From contig NZ_JACIFA010000019.1 of NCBI RefSeq assembly GCF_014197135.1, forward strand, positions 1-59,713: a stretch of 59,713 bases of DNA. Direction: 5' to 3'. Position numbers and translations under genes: made by a program. Origin of the DNA: Sphingomonas zeae (GTDB lineage Bacteria > Pseudomonadota > Alphaproteobacteria > Sphingomonadales > Sphingomonadaceae). Below are positions 34,113 through 42,784 of this stretch, one piece after another. The notes beneath the pieces are model-generated. The model was not told the origin of the DNA. It saw only the letters and a list, made by a program, of their open reading frames with translations, and did not search any database. Each line of letters opens with the position of its first letter. Within the stretch, counting starts at the first letter, position 1.

Positions 34113-35837
34113 ATGGTCGAGACGATCGCCGATCTTCTGAACCGCACCCTGATGGAGGCGGGCGTCGAGCGAATCTGGGGCGTGACCGGGGACAGCCTCA
34201 ACGCCTTCAACGATTCGCTTCGGAAATCGGGCGCGATCCGGTGGATGCATGTCCGCAACGAGGAAGCGGGCGCTTTTGCGGCGGGAGCGGAAGCGGCGGC
34301 GACCGGCGCCCTGGCCGTCTGTGCGGGCAGTTGCGGGCCGGGCAATCTTCACCTCATCAACGGGCTCTATGACTGCCATCGCAACCATGTGCCGGTGCTG
34401 GCGATCGCGGCGCATATCCCGTCGAGCGAGATCGGTCTCGGCTATTTCCAGGAAACCCATCCGACCGAGCTGTTCCGCGAATGCAGTCATTTCTGCGAGA
34501 TGGTGCAGGACCCGCGGCAGATGCCGGAACTGCTCCACCGCGCGATCCGCACGGCGATCGGACGGCGCGGTGTCGCGGTGCTGGTCATCCCCGGCGATGT
34601 CGCGCTGAAGCCCGCGCCCGAGACGCGTCGCGTCGCCTTCCCGCCGCTTGCCACGCCGCGTCTCGTACCTCCGCCGCAGGAGCTGGGAAAGATCGCCGAA
34701 CTGCTCAATGGGTCAAAGGCGGTGACGTTGCTGTGCGGCGCAGGCACGGCGGGCGCGCATGACGAGGTGGTGGCGCTGGCCGAAGCGCTCAAAGCCCCCA
34801 TCGTCCATGCCTATCGCGGCAAGGAATGGATCGAATACGACAACCCCTATGATGTCGGCATGACCGGGCTGATCGGCTTTTCGTCGGGCTATCACGCGAT
34901 GTTGGAATGCGACACGCTGTTGATGCTGGGCACCGATTTTCCCTATCGCAACTTTTATCCCGAAAAGGCGAAGGTGGTGCAGGTCGACCGGGACCCCGGC
35001 GCGCTGGGGCGGCGAGTGCCGCTCGACCTGGGCGTCGTCGGTGACGTGGCCGAGGTGGCGCGCGGCCTGATCCCGCTGATCTCCGGCGAACGGGACGGGC
35101 GGTTCCTGGACAAGGCGCGCGCGCATTACCGCGATGCGCGTAAAGGGCTGGATGATCTGGCCACCCCGCGCGACGGCGAAGAGCCACTGCATCCGCAATT
35201 CGTCGCGCGGATGATCGACCGGCTGGCCGACGGGGATGCCGTCTTCACGGCCGATGTCGGCACGCCCGCCGTCTGGGCGGCGCGGTATCTGACGATGAAT
35301 GGCAAAAGGCGGCTGATCGGGTCGTTCAACCATGGCTCGATGGCCAACGCCCTGCCACAGGCGCTGGGTGTGCAGGGCGCCTGTCCGGGGCGACAGGTGG
35401 TATCGCTGTCGGGAGATGGCGGCCTGACCATGTTGATGGGCGACATGCTGACCGCTGTTCAGATGAAGCTGCCGGTCAAGATCGTCGTCTTCAACAACTC
35501 GACGCTCGGCTTCGTCGCACTGGAGCAGAAGGCGGCGGGCTATGTCGATGCCAATGTCGCGCTCCACAATCCAGACTTTGGCGCGATCGCGCGCGAGATG
35601 GGCTATTTCGGGGTGCGCGTCACCCGCTCCGACGCGCTGGAGGGGGCGTTGCGCGAGGCGTTCGCGCATGACGGCCCGGCGCTGGTCGATGTCGTGACCG
35701 AGACGCAGGAACTCATCATGCCGCCCAAGATCCAGGTCGAACAGGTCAAGGGGTTCAGCCTCTATGCCGCGCGCGCGGTCCTGAGCGGGCGGGGGGACGA
35801 GGTGCTGGAACTGGCCAGGGCGAATCTGTTTCGATGA
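34113..35837 (+). CDS. Thiamine-diphosphate pyruvate dehydrogenase/oxidase, PoxB-like
   Basis: A 574-residue ThDP enzyme of the pyruvate oxidase / ubiquinone-dependent pyruvate dehydrogenase group, which decarboxylates pyruvate to acetate and passes electrons to quinone. The catalytic Glu region VRNEEAGAFAAGAEA (Glu50/51) is present, as are CAGSCGPGNLHLINGLYD and the ThDP-Mg motif starting at SLSGDGGLTMLMGDM. The C-terminal tail is amphipathic (VKGFSLYAARAVLSG), as expected for membrane recruitment. The central domain appears able to bind FAD. Other ThDP oxidases cannot be fully excluded. The stop overlaps the FUSC-like gene (ATGA). Confidence 0.85.
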   Translation: MVETIADLLNRTLMEAGVERIWGVTGDSLNAFNDSLRKSGAIRWMHVRNEEAGAFAAGAEAAATGALAVCAGSCGPGNLHLINGLYDCHRNHVPVLAIAAHIPSSEIGLGYFQETHPTELFRECSHFCEMVQDPRQMPELLHRAIRTAIGRRGVAVLVIPGDVALKPAPETRRVAFPPLATPRLVPPPQELGKIAELLNGSKAVTLLCGAGTAGAHDEVVALAEALKAPIVHAYRGKEWIEYDNPYDVGMTGLIGFSSGYHAMLECDTLLMLGTDFPYRNFYPEKAKVVQVDRDPGALGRRVPLDLGVVGDVAEVARGLIPLISGERDGRFLDKARAHYRDARKGLDDLATPRDGEEPLHPQFVARMIDRLADGDAVFTADVGTPAVWAARYLTMNGKRRLIGSFNHGSMANALPQALGVQGACPGRQVVSLSGDGGLTMLMGDMLTAVQMKLPVKIVVFNNSTLGFVALEQKAAGYVDANVALHNPDFGAIAREMGYFGVRVTRSDALEGALREAFAHDGPALVDVVTETQELIMPPKIQVEQVKGFSLYAARAVLSGRGDEVLELARANLFR

Positions 35838-36352
35838 CGCCACCGCCCGCGCTACGGAAGTGGGTGACGGCGCATGCCTTGCGCGAGGAGACGGTCCGGT
35901 CGGTTGCCTTCGTCGCACGATGCACCGGCGCGGCGGTGCTGGCGCTGAGCATCGCCGATCGCCTGCACCTCGACCACCCGGTCTGGGCGAGCGTATCGGC
36001 GCTGGTCGTATCGCAGGATAGGCTGGGCGATACGCATCGGTCGCTCACCTGGCGGATCGTCGCGACACTGATCGGGGTGGCGGTGGCCCTGCTCGTGGCC
36101 TTCGCCCTGCCGGGCGCGGGGGCGGTCGCGATGCTGGCGGTGGCGGTCGGCGTCACCGCGGCCATTGCGCGTATCCGCACCGAATTGCGGGTGTGCATGT
36201 GGACCTCGGTCATCGTGCTGCTGACCGTGCCGCCGGGCGGGACGATCCTGACCGCCGCGCTGGCCCGCGCGCAGGAAGTGCTGCTGGGCGTCGCCATCGG
36301 CGCGATCCTGCACTGGGGCTTCGAGCGGCTATTATTCCGCCACACCGACTGA
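35834..36352 (+). CDS. FUSC-like membrane protein
   Basis: A 172-residue membrane protein with about five hydrophobic helices and the N-terminal FUSC signature: ARCTGAAVLALSIADRLHLDHPVWASVSALVV followed by a tract like LGDTHRSLTWRIVATLIGVAVA. It corresponds to the membrane half of aromatic-acid or fusaric-acid exporters; the soluble half is missing, as in many small family members. Translationally coupled to the poxB-like gene. A role in weak-acid export would fit that neighbour, but this is inference. Confidence 0.75.
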   Translation: MTPPPALRKWVTAHALREETVRSVAFVARCTGAAVLALSIADRLHLDHPVWASVSALVVSQDRLGDTHRSLTWRIVATLIGVAVALLVAFALPGAGAVAMLAVAVGVTAAIARIRTELRVCMWTSVIVLLTVPPGGTILTAALARAQEVLLGVAIGAILHWGFERLLFRHTD

Positions 36353-36484
36353 TTATCTGTCCGACAAATAATCACTGTTCAGCCGCTGCCAATACGCAAA
36401 TTTTGTGGCCAAGCTCGAAACCATTTGCGGATTCGGGCTGTCCGACGCAAACTGCCAAAAAAATAGAATAGTCGGAGAAGATCG

Positions 36485-38437
36485 GTGCCTTCATGCTGTC
36501 CCGCCCCGTCGCGGCGTCAAGTCCTTGCCACGGCCAGTACGGCTGCGCTGGCGACCGGATGGGGGGCGGTGATGCCAGCCTCCGCCTGGGCGCAGAATGG
36601 AGTCGGCGCCAAGTCGATGGCTCCCGTGCCCGCCAATGCGGTCCAGCCCTTCGACATGGCCGACGTCGCGCTGGCCGACAGCCTTTTCCTCCACGCGCAG
36701 AAAATGACCGAGGCGTATCTGATGCGCCTGCAACCCGACCGGATGCTCGCCAATTTCCGCAAGAATGCCGGATTGAAGCCCAAGGCGCCGGTCTATGGCG
36801 GCTGGGAGTCGGAGGAGCAGTGGGCCGACATCAATTGCCACGGCCATACGCTCGGCCATTATCTCTCGGCCTGCGCGCTCGCCTATCGCGCGACTAAGGA
36901 CAAGCGCTACCGCCAGCGCATCGACTATATCGCGAACGAACTGGCGGCGTGCCAGCAGGCGGCTGGCACTGGCTTGGTCTGCGCCTTCCCCAAGGGGCCT
37001 GCGCTGGTCGCGGCGCACCTGCGCGGCGAGCCGATCACCGGGGTGCCCTGGTACACGCTGCACAAGGTCTATGCGGGGCTTCGTGACTCGGTGCAATTGG
37101 CGGGGAGCGAGGCGGCGCGGCCCGTGCTGATCCGGCTGGCGGACTGGGGCGTCGTCGCGACCAAGCCCTTGTCCGACGAACAGTTCGAGAAGATGCTCGA
37201 GACCGAATATGGCGGCATGAACGAGATTTACGCCGACCTGTATTTCATGACCGGCAACGAGGATTATCGCCGCGTCGCCGAGCGTTTCTCGCAAAAGGCG
37301 GTGATGAAGCCGCTGACGCAAGGCCGCGATTATCTCGACGGGATGCATGCCAATACGCAGATTCCCAAGATCATCGGGTTCCAGCGCGTCTATGAGGCGA
37401 ATGGCGACGACGCCTATCACAACGCCGCCGCCTTTTTCTGGCGGACGGTCGCGCATACCCGCGCCTTTGCGACCGGCGGGCATGGCGATGGCGAGCATTT
37501 CTTCGCGATGGCCGATTTCGACAAGCATGTTTTCTCGGCCAAGGGGTCGGAAACCTGTTGCCAGCATAATATGCTGAAGCTGACCCGCGCGCTGTTCCTG
37601 CGCGATCCGCAGGCCGAATATGCCGATTATTACGAGCGCACGCTCTACAACGGCATCCTCGCCTCGCAGGATCCAGATTCGGGCATGGCGACCTATTTCC
37701 AGGGCGCGCGGCCCGGGTACATGAAGCTGTACCACACCCCCGAGGACAGTTTCTGGTGCTGCACCGGCACGGGCATGGAAAATCATGTGAAGTATCGCGA
37801 CTCGATCTACTTCCATGACGACCGCGCGATCTATGTGAACCTGTTCATCCCCTCGACCGTGACCTGGGCCGACAAGGGCGCGTCCCTGACCCAGACCACG
37901 CGCTTTCCCGAGGCAGCGAACACCCAGTTCCGCTGGAAACTGCGCCAGCCGACCGAGCTGACCCTGAAGCTGCGCCACCCGAAATGGAGCCGCACCGCGA
38001 CCCTGCTGGTCAACGGCGCGGAAGTGTCGCGTTCCGACAAGCCCGGAAGCTATGCCGAGCTGACCCGGACATGGAAGACCGGCGATACGGTCGAATGGCG
38101 TCTGGTCATGGAACCCGCTGTCGAGAGCGCCCCCGCGACGCCACAGATCGTCGCCTTCACCTATGGCCCGCTGGTCCTGGCGGGCGCGCTGGGCCGCGAC
38201 GGCCTGGCACCGGGCGCGGACATCATCGTCAGCGAACGGAAATATGGCGAGTATAACGACACGCCGTTCCAGGCTCCGACGCTATCGGGCGAGCCCGATG
38301 CCTTGACGAAGAGGATCAGCGCCACGGGCAAGCCGCTGGAGTTCACCATCCCGGCGGCGGACGGCCAGCCGGTGCGGCTGGTCCCGTACCACCGCATCGC
38401 GCATGAGCGTTATGCGACCTATTGGAAGCTGGCCTGA
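36485..38437 (+). CDS. GH127-type beta-L-arabinofuranosidase-like protein (DUF1680)
   Basis: A 650-residue secreted glycosidase. A twin-Arg leader (SRRQVLATASTAALATGW) suggests folded export by Tat. The (alpha/alpha)6 catalytic domain has the pattern GGWESEEQWADINCHGHTLG and TLHKVYAGLRD. The zinc-cysteine residues of GH127 are present in GSETCCQHNM and SFWCCTGTGMENH. In characterised GH127 enzymes one such Cys is the nucleophile. C-terminal beta domains follow. It starts with GTG at 36485, with GGAGAAG six bases upstream. Probably acts on plant arabinan or hydroxyproline-linked arabinose in the periplasm; no sugar transport genes lie nearby. Confidence 0.87.
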   Translation: MPSCCPAPSRRQVLATASTAALATGWGAVMPASAWAQNGVGAKSMAPVPANAVQPFDMADVALADSLFLHAQKMTEAYLMRLQPDRMLANFRKNAGLKPKAPVYGGWESEEQWADINCHGHTLGHYLSACALAYRATKDKRYRQRIDYIANELAACQQAAGTGLVCAFPKGPALVAAHLRGEPITGVPWYTLHKVYAGLRDSVQLAGSEAARPVLIRLADWGVVATKPLSDEQFEKMLETEYGGMNEIYADLYFMTGNEDYRRVAERFSQKAVMKPLTQGRDYLDGMHANTQIPKIIGFQRVYEANGDDAYHNAAAFFWRTVAHTRAFATGGHGDGEHFFAMADFDKHVFSAKGSETCCQHNMLKLTRALFLRDPQAEYADYYERTLYNGILASQDPDSGMATYFQGARPGYMKLYHTPEDSFWCCTGTGMENHVKYRDSIYFHDDRAIYVNLFIPSTVTWADKGASLTQTTRFPEAANTQFRWKLRQPTELTLKLRHPKWSRTATLLVNGAEVSRSDKPGSYAELTRTWKTGDTVEWRLVMEPAVESAPATPQIVAFTYGPLVLAGALGRDGLAPGADIIVSERKYGEYNDTPFQAPTLSGEPDALTKRISATGKPLEFTIPAADGQPVRLVPYHRIAHERYATYWKLA

Positions 38438-38733
38438 TCGCGGACCACCCCGGCGAAAGCCGGGGTCCAGTTGCCACCCCGTCGTGGGTAAAATCATAAA
38501 GAGATTTTGTTCGCGCGGAGGCGCGGAGGACGCAGAGAGGGTGTCCGATCGGCTGCGGCACGTCTTCGTCACCAGGCGGAGAGAGGCGTAAAGCTGCCGC
38601 AGGCGAGACACCTCCGCGTTCTCCGCGCCTCTGCGCGAACAACATCGTTCTCGGCTCGCCGCCGTTTCACCGCACACATAACATCTGGACCCGGCCTTCG
38701 CCGGGGTGGTGCCATTAGGCTGATGGTGGAAAA
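38438..38733. repeat. Nested inverted-repeat intergenic element
   Basis: The outer arms are CCACCCCGGCGAAAGCCGGG.. (38445-38470) and ..CCGGCCTTCGCCGGGGTGG (38685-38709), almost perfect reverse complements. The inner arms at 38509-38537 (GTTCGCGCGGAGGCGCGGAG..) and 38612-38640 (..TTCTCCGCGCCTCTGCGCG) match at about 26 of 29 positions. About 75 bp lie between the inner arms. No gene is supported, and the open frames here simply follow the repeats. Confidence 0.7.
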
Positions 38734-38809
38734 TGGTGGGCGATGACGGGCTCGAACCGCCGACATTCTCGGTGTAAACGAGACGCTCTACCAACTGAGC
38801 TAATCGCCC
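38734..38809 (-). tRNA. tRNA-Val (TAC)
   Basis: A 76-nt tRNA on the minus strand with encoded CCA (complement at 38734-38736). The 7-bp acceptor GGGCGAT/ATCGCCC is perfect, the anticodon stem TCTCG/CGAGA is perfect, and the anticodon TAC has its complement at 38774-38776. Confidence 0.96.
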
Positions 38810-38887
38810 CCTCTCGGGAAGCCCCGCCTAATGCCGATGCGCTCCGCATCTGGCAAGCCGCTTTTATGCCTCCAACCCATCTGGTTC

Positions 38888-38904
38888 GTTTGTTGGATAC
38901 AAAC
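38888..38904. promoter_or_regulatory. Candidate operator upstream of the GTA cluster
   Basis: GTTTGT and ACAAAC form a perfect inverted repeat around TGGAT, in the only AT-richer part of the 188-bp gap between tRNA-Val and the first GTA gene, about 94 bp before its ATG. It could bind a dimeric regulator of GTA expression. Confidence 0.3.
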
Positions 38905-38997
38905 CCCGGCGCAATCGGTACATAAGGGGAACATCGAGGGGCGGATACGATCGGGGGAGCGGTCGGGTTCGCACTCGGTGTTTCGGGGGGAGTGGGG

Positions 38998-39474
38998 ATG
39001 GCCGGAACGGGAAAGGGCGCGCGGTGGACGCTGGCGCGGCGACGGCAATTCCTGGCGGCGCTGGCGATCAGCGCCGACGCGGAGGCGGCGGCATGCGCGG
39101 TGGGAGAGACGCTGCGTGCCGCACGCGCCTTGAGGGCGCGCGATCCGGCCTTTGGCGAGGCCTGGGACGCGGCGATCGGCGCGGCACATGCGCTGGTCGA
39201 GGAGGGGCTGCTGCGCCGGATGCTCGCCCTGTTGGCGGCCGGGGGCGGGGAGGCAGGAGAGGCCGGTGCGGGGACCACCGGCCTCTCCATCACCCCGCCG
39301 CTAAGTGCCACCGAGGTGCAATTTTATCTGAAGCTGCTCAGCCGACGGGATGCGCTGGCTAAGGCTGGTGACGGCGCGAGCGAAGCGGCGCGAGTCGATG
39401 CGGCCGAGACCGATGCGGCGCTGGAACGCGCGCTCGACGGGCTGGCGCGGCGGCGGTTGAGGGGGATGCCGTGA
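38998..39474 (+). CDS. GTA small terminase subunit-like protein (g1 position)
   Basis: A 158-residue protein with an N-terminal helix-turn-helix-like region (WTLARRRQFLAALAISADAEAAACAVGETLRAARAL). This is typical of small terminase subunits that recruit DNA to the packaging motor; in GTAs it has lost sequence specificity. The middle is Gly/Ala-rich and the C-terminus helical. GGGGGGAG precedes the ATG at 38998. Position directly before terL supports the call more than sequence does. Confidence 0.72.
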   Translation: MAGTGKGARWTLARRRQFLAALAISADAEAAACAVGETLRAARALRARDPAFGEAWDAAIGAAHALVEEGLLRRMLALLAAGGGEAGEAGAGTTGLSITPPLSATEVQFYLKLLSRRDALAKAGDGASEAARVDAAETDAALERALDGLARRRLRGMP

Positions 39475-40784
39475 TGGCGAGGGAGGATGCGGCAACGCGG
39501 CTTGCCACGCTGGCGATGCTGGAACCGGGCGCGCGCGAACAGGCGCTAGCCGCTTTGACCTCGGCGCAGAAGCGCGAGTTGGTCGAACGCTGGGAGTTAT
39601 GGGCGCATGACGGACAGGTGGCGCCGCCGGGCGACTGGCGCGTGTGGCTGATCCGGGCGGGGCGCGGCTTCGGCAAGACGCGCGCTGGGGCGGAATGGGT
39701 GAGCGCGCTCGCCCGCGACAATCCGGGTGCGCGGATCGCCTTGATGGGCGCGACCCTGCGCGATGTCGAACGGGTGATGGTGCGCGGCGAAAGCGGGCTG
39801 CTCGCGGTGGCACGCAAAGGCGAGACGCCGCGCTGGATCGGCTGTCTGGGGCAGGTGCATTTCGCGTCCGGGGCGATCGGTTTCGCCTATTCGGCGGCGG
39901 CGCCCGAAGCCTTGCGTGGGCCACAGCATCATGCGGCCTGGTGTGACGAACTGGGTAAGTGGAAAGGGGAGGCCGGATGGGACAATCTGATGATGACGCT
40001 TCGGCTGGGACACCATCCCCGCGTGCTGGTCACAACGACGCCGCGACCCACGCCACTGATGCGCAAGGTGATGGCGCTGCCCGATTGCGTGGAGACGATC
40101 GGGCGGACCAGCGACAATTGCCATCTGCCCGACAGTTTCCAGGACGCGATGCTCGCCCAGTACGGCGACACGCGGCTGGGGCGGCAGGAGCTGGACGGCG
40201 AGATGGTCGACGACCGCGAGGGAGCCTTGTGGACCCGTGCGCTGCTCGATCGTCAGCGGGCCAAGACAGTGCCTGCGCTCGACCGGGTGGTCGTCGGCGT
40301 CGATCCGCCCGCGACCAGCAGCGGCGACGCCTGCGGGATCGTCGCGGTCGGGCTGGGGCGCGACGGGCATGGCTATGTGCTGGAGGATGCCAGCGAAGCG
40401 GGCCTGTCGCCCGAGGGCTGGGCGGCGCGGGTGGCGGGGTGCGCCCGGCGGAACCGCGCGGACCGGGTGGTGGCCGAGCGCAACCAGGGCGGCGACATGG
40501 TGGAAAGCGTGCTGCGGCTCGCCGACCCGACCCTGCCGGTGCACCTGGTCTACGCCTCGATCGGGAAAGCCGCGCGCGCGGAGCCGGTGTCGTTTCTCTA
40601 TGCGCAAGGGCGCGTGTGGCATGGCCGAGGGTTTCCGGCGCTGGAGGACGAATTGTGCGGGCTGGGGGTGGCGGGGGCCTATGACGGACCCGGCCGCTCG
40701 CCGGATCGCGCCGATGCGCTGGTCTGGGCGCTGACCGAGCTGATGCTGTCGGGGCGCGGGCCGCCGGGGATACGAAATTTGTGA
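39474..40784 (+). CDS. GTA terminase large subunit (g2)
   Basis: The ATP-driven DNA packaging motor and nuclease. The 436 residues carry Walker A GRGFGKTRAG, Walker B with catalytic Glu in AAWCDELG, coupling motif VTTTPRPT, and nuclease acidic residues in VVGVDPPATS, VVAERNQGGD and SPDRADALVWALTEL. Full length for the GTA type. The stop/start junction with g1 is TGATG; a GTG at 39471 is an alternative start. It is followed by an unusual 216-bp gap instead of the tight junctions seen elsewhere in the cluster. Confidence 0.93.
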   Translation: MAREDAATRLATLAMLEPGAREQALAALTSAQKRELVERWELWAHDGQVAPPGDWRVWLIRAGRGFGKTRAGAEWVSALARDNPGARIALMGATLRDVERVMVRGESGLLAVARKGETPRWIGCLGQVHFASGAIGFAYSAAAPEALRGPQHHAAWCDELGKWKGEAGWDNLMMTLRLGHHPRVLVTTTPRPTPLMRKVMALPDCVETIGRTSDNCHLPDSFQDAMLAQYGDTRLGRQELDGEMVDDREGALWTRALLDRQRAKTVPALDRVVVGVDPPATSSGDACGIVAVGLGRDGHGYVLEDASEAGLSPEGWAARVAGCARRNRADRVVAERNQGGDMVESVLRLADPTLPVHLVYASIGKAARAEPVSFLYAQGRVWHGRGFPALEDELCGLGVAGAYDGPGRSPDRADALVWALTELMLSGRGPPGIRNL

Positions 40785-40787
40785 GGA

Positions 40788-40984
40788 CCCGATCCTCCCC
40801 GGAACGGGGAGGGGGTGTGGGGACTTTGGCTTGCCCCCGGCAAGCCAAGATTGTGCCGAGGGCACAATCTCGTCCCCACACCGCGAAGCGGTGGTGGAGG
40901 GGGATCGCCACAAAGGGCTGACCTGTGTGGAAGCCCCCCTCCGTCAGCGCTGCGCGCTGCCACCTCCCCGTACCGGGGAGGAGT
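40788..40984. repeat. Cloverleaf-like palindromic element inside the GTA cluster
   Basis: Terminal hairpins CCTCCCC/GGGGAGG (40794-40812) and CCTCCCCG/CGGGGAGG (40963-40981) bracket the element. Inside, GTGTGGGGA (40815-40823) pairs with TCCCCACAC (40873-40881). That stem encloses two perfect hairpins, TTGGCTTGCC/GGCAAGCCAA (40826-40848) and GATTGTGCC/GGCACAATC (40849-40869). The fold is a three-way junction. No protein is supported here; the frame open from 40815 merely runs through into the portal gene. Confidence 0.75.
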
Positions 40985-41000
40985 CAAAGGAGATTCGACG

Positions 41001-42104
41001 ATGAGGATGTTCGGTCGCAAGACCGGGCGGGGGGCCGCGCGTCCTTTGCTCGGGTTGGGGTTGGCGCGGTCTGGCGTGCCGTTGACGGGGGCGGCGCCCT
41101 CTTACGAAACGCAGGTGCGCGAGGGATATTTGCGCAATCCCGTGGCGCAGCGCGCGGTGCGGATGGTTGCGGGCGGGCTGGCCGATGCGCCGCTGACCGC
41201 CTCGCACCCCGAACTGACCGCGCTGGTCGCAGCGCGTAGCGAGGGGCAGGCGCTGCTGGAGACGGTAGCGACGCACATGCTGCTTCACGGCAATGCCTAT
41301 GTGCAGATCCTGCGTGACGCTGAGGGGGATGTGGCCGAGCTGTTCGCGCTGCGGCCCGAACGGGTGACGATGGAACTGGACGCGAGCGGCTGGCCTGCCG
41401 CGTTCCTCTACCGCGCGGGTGGTCGGGTGACGACGCTGCCGGTCGATCCGGTGCGTCCACAGGTCGTGCATCTGAAAAGCTGCCATCCGCTCGACGATCA
41501 TTATGGGCTGGGCTGTCTGGGCGCGGCGGCGGGGGCGATCGCGATCCACAATGCGGCCGCCGCGTGGAACCGCGCGTTGCTCGACAATGCGGCGCGGCCC
41601 TCGGGCGCTTTGGTCTATGATCCGGGCGACGGCTCGACCCTGACGCCCGACCAGTTCGAGCGGTTGCGTGCCGAGATGGAGGGCTTTGCAGGCAGCGGCA
41701 ATGCGGGGCGTCCGCTGCTGCTGGAGGGCGGGCTGAAGTGGCAGGCGATGAGCCTGACCCCGGCCGAACTCGACTTCCACGCAACCAAATCCTCGGCGGC
41801 GCGTGAGATCGCGCTGGCGTTCGGCGTGCCGCCGATGCTGCTCGGGCTTCCGGGCGACAATACCTATGCCAATTACCGCGAGGCGAACCGCGCGCTGTGG
41901 CGACAGGCGATCCTGCCGCTGGCGGGCGGAATCCTGAGCGGGTTGGCGCAAGGACTGGCGGGCTGGTTCGAGAGGGCAAGCCTGTCGGTCGACATTAACC
42001 GCATCACCGCGCTGGCCGAGGAACGCCAGATGCTGTGGGCGATGGCGGCGAGCGCCGATTTCCTCGATTCGGCGGAGAAGCGCCAGATGGTCGGTCTGGC
42101 ATGA
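41001..42104 (+). CDS. GTA portal protein (g3)
   Basis: A 367-residue HK97-type portal protein that forms the dodecameric ring for DNA entry and tail docking. Recognisable: ETQVREGYLRNPVAQRAVRMVA near the start, ATHMLLHGNAYVQILRD, the clip region LDDHYGLGCLGAA, and FGVPPMLLGLPGDNTYANYREANRALWRQ. AAAGGAGA precedes the ATG at 41001, which also begins the family homology. The stop overlaps the next small gene (ATGA). Confidence 0.92.
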   Translation: MRMFGRKTGRGAARPLLGLGLARSGVPLTGAAPSYETQVREGYLRNPVAQRAVRMVAGGLADAPLTASHPELTALVAARSEGQALLETVATHMLLHGNAYVQILRDAEGDVAELFALRPERVTMELDASGWPAAFLYRAGGRVTTLPVDPVRPQVVHLKSCHPLDDHYGLGCLGAAAGAIAIHNAAAAWNRALLDNAARPSGALVYDPGDGSTLTPDQFERLRAEMEGFAGSGNAGRPLLLEGGLKWQAMSLTPAELDFHATKSSAAREIALAFGVPPMLLGLPGDNTYANYREANRALWRQAILPLAGGILSGLAQGLAGWFERASLSVDINRITALAEERQMLWAMAASADFLDSAEKRQMVGLA

Positions 42105-42406
42105 GCGGGGATGTTCTGGCGCGGCTACTGGCGCAGGCGGCGGATAGCGGCGCGGACCTGGTGACGCTGCGCGCGGTGGCGGAGGAAGCGGGCGAACTGG
42201 GCGCGACGCGCGCGCTCACCCGGCTGGGTCTCGCCGACGCAGAGGCGGCGGGCGATGTCGCCGAATTGCGCGAACTGCTGACCGCGTGGCGCGAGGCCAA
42301 GTCGTCGGTGTGGAAAAGCGCGGTCGGCTGGCTGACCCGGCTCTTGGGGGCGCTGCTGCTCGCAGGAATCGCGATGCGGCTGGGGACGGAGGACTGGCTG
42401 AAATGA
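42101..42406 (+). CDS. Small protein between portal and protease (g3.5 position)
   Basis: A 101-residue protein: an acidic/Ala-rich helical N-terminus, then a basic patch and hydrophobic C-terminal segment (WKSAVGWLTRLLGALLLAGIAMRLG). By position it corresponds to the small g3.5 open frame of RcGTA, whose function is unknown. Four-base overlaps on both sides show it is a translated member of the operon. Confidence 0.65.
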   Translation: MSGDVLARLLAQAADSGADLVTLRAVAEEAGELGATRALTRLGLADAEAAGDVAELRELLTAWREAKSSVWKSAVGWLTRLLGALLLAGIAMRLGTEDWLK

Positions 42407-42783
42407 GCCTGACTTTCACCGGCTATGCCGCGATCTGGGACCGGATGGACCGGGCGGGCGACGTCATGCGGCGCGGGGCCTTTGCGGGGGCGGGCGATGT
42501 GCCGCTGCTCTGGCAGCATCGCGGCGATCCGATGGGACGCATCACCGCGCTGGTCGAGGACGAGACCGGCCTGGCCGTCGAGGGGCGGGTCGAGGACCCC
42601 GCGCTCGCCGCGCTGGTCCGCTCGGGCACGGTGGCGGGCCTGTCGGTCGGATACCGGCCGCGCGTCATCCATCAGGGGGCGGCCCGTGCGATCCTGTCGG
42701 CCGAACTCATCGAGATCAGCCTGGTGACGGTGCCGATGCAGCCGCTCGCCCGCGTGAATCATGTTTTGACCAAGGGGGAATGA
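42403..42783 (+). CDS. GTA prohead protease (g4)
   Basis: An HK97-type serine protease that matures capsid precursors. The 126 residues include AAIWDRMDRAGDVMRRGAF, the catalytic His in LLWQHRGDPMGRI, the Ser in GLSVGYRP and the third residue region in EISLVTVPMQPLARV. It is a minimal version, shorter than most phage homologues (about 150-200), with the C-terminal extension missing. It overlaps the upstream gene by ATGA. Confidence 0.88.
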   Translation: MSLTFTGYAAIWDRMDRAGDVMRRGAFAGAGDVPLLWQHRGDPMGRITALVEDETGLAVEGRVEDPALAALVRSGTVAGLSVGYRPRVIHQGAARAILSAELIEISLVTVPMQPLARVNHVLTKGE

Positions 42784-42784
42784 T

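Noticed and set aside
38507..38746. Short open frames in the region before tRNA-Val
   Set aside because: They follow the inverted repeats on both strands and show no protein-like features.
40815..41000. An N-terminal extension of the portal protein through the palindromic element
   Set aside because: The frame happens to be open through the repeat. The portal family starts at 41001 with a good ribosome site.
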